Below, piece by piece: positions 6,303 through 7,267 of a DNA stretch of 7,267 nt. The notes below the pieces were generated by a model. The model was not told the DNA's origin. It ran no database searches and saw only the letters and a program-made list of their open reading frames with translations. Where the stretch lies: positions 1 to 7,267 of the forward strand of contig JAEWEI010000234.1 in the NCBI GenBank assembly GCA_023389545.1, written 5' to 3'. The stretch's first letter is position 1; each line of letters begins with the position of its first letter. The stretch is from Actinomycetes bacterium. GTDB taxonomy: Bacteria > Actinomycetota > Actinomycetes > Actinomycetales > Cellulomonadaceae. A program made the translations under genes and the position numbers.

Positions 6303-6378
6303 CGCGGAGTCGTCGCATGGGGTTGTATGACAGAAGGGGCAGATGGCGGGCCTGGGTCAGACGTCCCAGTCGGCCGCC

Positions 6379-6384
6379 TTGACA
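6379..6384 (+). promoter_or_regulatory. Possible -35 element for the phosphoketolase gene
   Basis: TTGACA is the exact sigma-70 type -35 consensus, 63 bases before the ATG at 6448. No convincing TANNNT hexamer follows at 16-18 bases (the stretch there reads GCCTCC-like), so this is only a candidate. Confidence 0.2.
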
Positions 6385-6432
6385 GACGCAAGGCTTGGCA
6401 TGCCTCCGACGCCGCGGCAGACGGGGCAGGAC

Positions 6433-6438
6433 GAAAGG
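6433..6438 (+). promoter_or_regulatory. Ribosome binding site of the phosphoketolase gene
   Basis: GAAAGG ends nine bases before the ATG at 6448, a workable Shine-Dalgarno spacing that supports this start. Confidence 0.5.
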
Positions 6439-6447
6439 CGGGACTGC

Positions 6448-7267
6448 ATGAGCATCACAGCACCACCGACCACGTCGCACCAGAGCTGGCCCACGGGGGG
6501 CTCAGGGGTCGGACCCGAGGCGCTCGAGGCCATCCACCGGTGGTGGCGCGCCGCCAACTACCTGTCCGTCGGGCAGATCTACCTGCTCGACGACCCGTTG
6601 CTGCGCGAGCCGCTCACTGTCGACGACGTCAAGCCCCGCCTGCTGGGCCACTGGGGCACCACCCCCGGCCTGAACTTCCTGTACGCGCACCTCAACCGGA
6701 TGATCCGCGAGCGCCAGCAGTCCACGCTGTACGTGACCGGGCCGGGCCACGGCGGCCCGGGGCTCGTCGCGAACGCGTACCTGGACGGCACGTACTCCGA
6801 GGTCTACTCCGACATCACCGAGGACGCCGAGGGCCTGCGCCGGCTGTTCCGCCAGTTCTCCTTCCCCGGCGGCATCCCGAGCCACGTCGCTCCCGAGACC
6901 CCCGGGTCGATCCACGAGGGCGGCGAGCTGGGCTACGCCCTGTCGCACGCGTACGGCGCCGCATTCGACAACCCGGACCTGCTGGTCACGGCCGTCATCG
7001 GCGACGGCGAGGCGGAGACGGGCCCGCTGGCCACGAGCTGGCACTCCAACAAGTTCGTGCACCCGGTGAACGACGGGGTGGTGCTGCCGATCCTGCACCT
7101 GAACGGGTACAAGATCGCGAACCCGACGGTGCTGGCGCGGATCCCGGACTCGGAGCTGCTGGACCTGATGCGGGGCTACGGCCACAAGCCGCACCTGTTC
7201 GTCGCGGGCTTCGACGACGAGTCGCCGCTGTCGTACCACGCGCGGTTCGCGGAGCTGCTGGACACGG
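6448..7267 (+). CDS. xfp: Phosphoketolase (xylulose-5-P/fructose-6-P), N-terminal part, 3' end outside window
   Basis: From ATG 6448 the frame stays open to the right edge, giving 273 residues of a protein that is normally about 800. It is nearly superimposable on known phosphoketolases: [16 protein letters not shown] (31-46), [12 protein letters not shown] (66-77), TGPGHGGP (97-104), [23 protein letters not shown] (137-159), the thiamine diphosphate/Mg motif [14 protein letters not shown] (185-198) and [10 protein letters not shown] (218-227). His68 and His101 sit where the family's active-site histidines lie. The enzyme uses thiamine diphosphate and inorganic phosphate to split xylulose 5-phosphate (and often fructose 6-phosphate) into acetyl phosphate plus glyceraldehyde 3-phosphate (or erythrose 4-phosphate), in the cytoplasm. 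Dual substrate use is known for the bifidobacterial type but cannot be read from this fragment. The start has a GAAAGG site. Acetate kinase or phosphotransacetylase genes may follow beyond the window; that is a guess. Confidence 0.96.
   Translation, partial: MSITAPPTTSHQSWPTGGSGVGPEALEAIHRWWRAANYLSVGQIYLLDDPLLREPLTVDDVKPRLLGHWGTTPGLNFLYAHLNRMIRERQQSTLYVTGPGHGGPGLVANAYLDGTYSEVYSDITEDAEGLRRLFRQFSFPGGIPSHVAPETPGSIHEGGELGYALSHAYGAAFDNPDLLVTAVIGDGEAETGPLATSWHSNKFVHPVNDGVVLPILHLNGYKIANPTVLARIPDSELLDLMRGYGHKPHLFVAGFDDESPLSYHARFAELLDT

Larger units (their letters stand above)
6084..6447. other. 364-bp non-coding region between divergent SURF1 and phosphoketolase genes
   Basis: Both flanking genes read away from this region, so it should carry both promoters. 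Open frames through it look unlike the neighbouring genes, and I accept none. Its contents are mostly dyads: arms GCGGGG/CCCCGC at 6113-6132, GTGAC-G-GTCAC at 6145-6155, GCGCC-AAA-GGCGC at 6170-6182, and a wide 9-bp inverted repeat at 6252-6302. A TTGACA hexamer lies at 6379-6384. No long T-run follows any stem, so I call no terminator. Confidence 0.6.

Noticed and set aside
5509..6330. Plus-strand open frame opposite SURF1 and running into the intergenic region
   Set aside because: Ser/Thr/Ala-rich shadow of the SURF1 coding strand with no domain; SURF1 explains the region.
6232..6480. Minus-strand open frames in the intergenic region before phosphoketolase
   Set aside because: Cys/Arg/Pro-rich translation, no ribosome binding site, codon use unlike the real genes, and overlap with the phosphoketolase start.

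Overview
The window is very GC-rich, uses GTG starts freely and packs genes tightly. It encodes a SURF1 cytochrome-oxidase assembly factor and a phosphoketolase close to the bifidobacterial enzyme in sequence. This points to a high-GC actinobacterium, probably an aerobic or facultative member of the Micrococcales (Cellulomonas-like). That placement is inferred from composition and protein style; no marker gene fixes it.

Layout, left to right. (1) 1-245 (+): the C-terminal end of a DUF192-family protein, cut by the left edge. (2) 246-456: a non-coding gap with a perfect 20-bp palindrome. (3) 457-2277 and 2258-3991 (+): two overlapping genes for the halves of a heterodimeric type IV ABC exporter. 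Their nucleotide-binding domains are strikingly complementary: the first keeps the LSGGQ signature but has lost Walker A, the Walker B aspartate, the Q-loop glutamine and the H-loop histidine; the second keeps all of those but has LTPAQ as its signature. (4) 4028-4636 (-): a GNAT acetyltransferase converging on the ABC operon. (5) 4730-5158 (+): an ArfB-like GGQ peptidyl-tRNA hydrolase, divergent from the GNAT gene. (6) 5124-6083 (-): a SURF1 protein whose 3' end overlaps the ArfB-like gene tail to tail by 35 bp. (7) 6084-6447: a 364-bp non-coding region between divergent genes, with several dyads. (8) 6448-7267 (+): the N-terminal third of a phosphoketolase, running off the right edge.

Only the two ABC genes clearly work together, as one translationally coupled operon making one transporter. 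The other genes look like unrelated housekeeping functions: ribosome rescue, respiratory oxidase assembly, a carbon shunt to acetyl phosphate, and small-molecule or protein acetylation. I see no mobile element, CRISPR array, RNA gene or defence cassette, and no convincing new multi-gene system. The most notable signals are the extreme asymmetry of the ABC ATPase pair and a set of short tandem duplications: one across the stop codon of the second ABC gene, one across the stop codon of the ArfB-like gene, and a triplet inside the N-terminal tail of SURF1.
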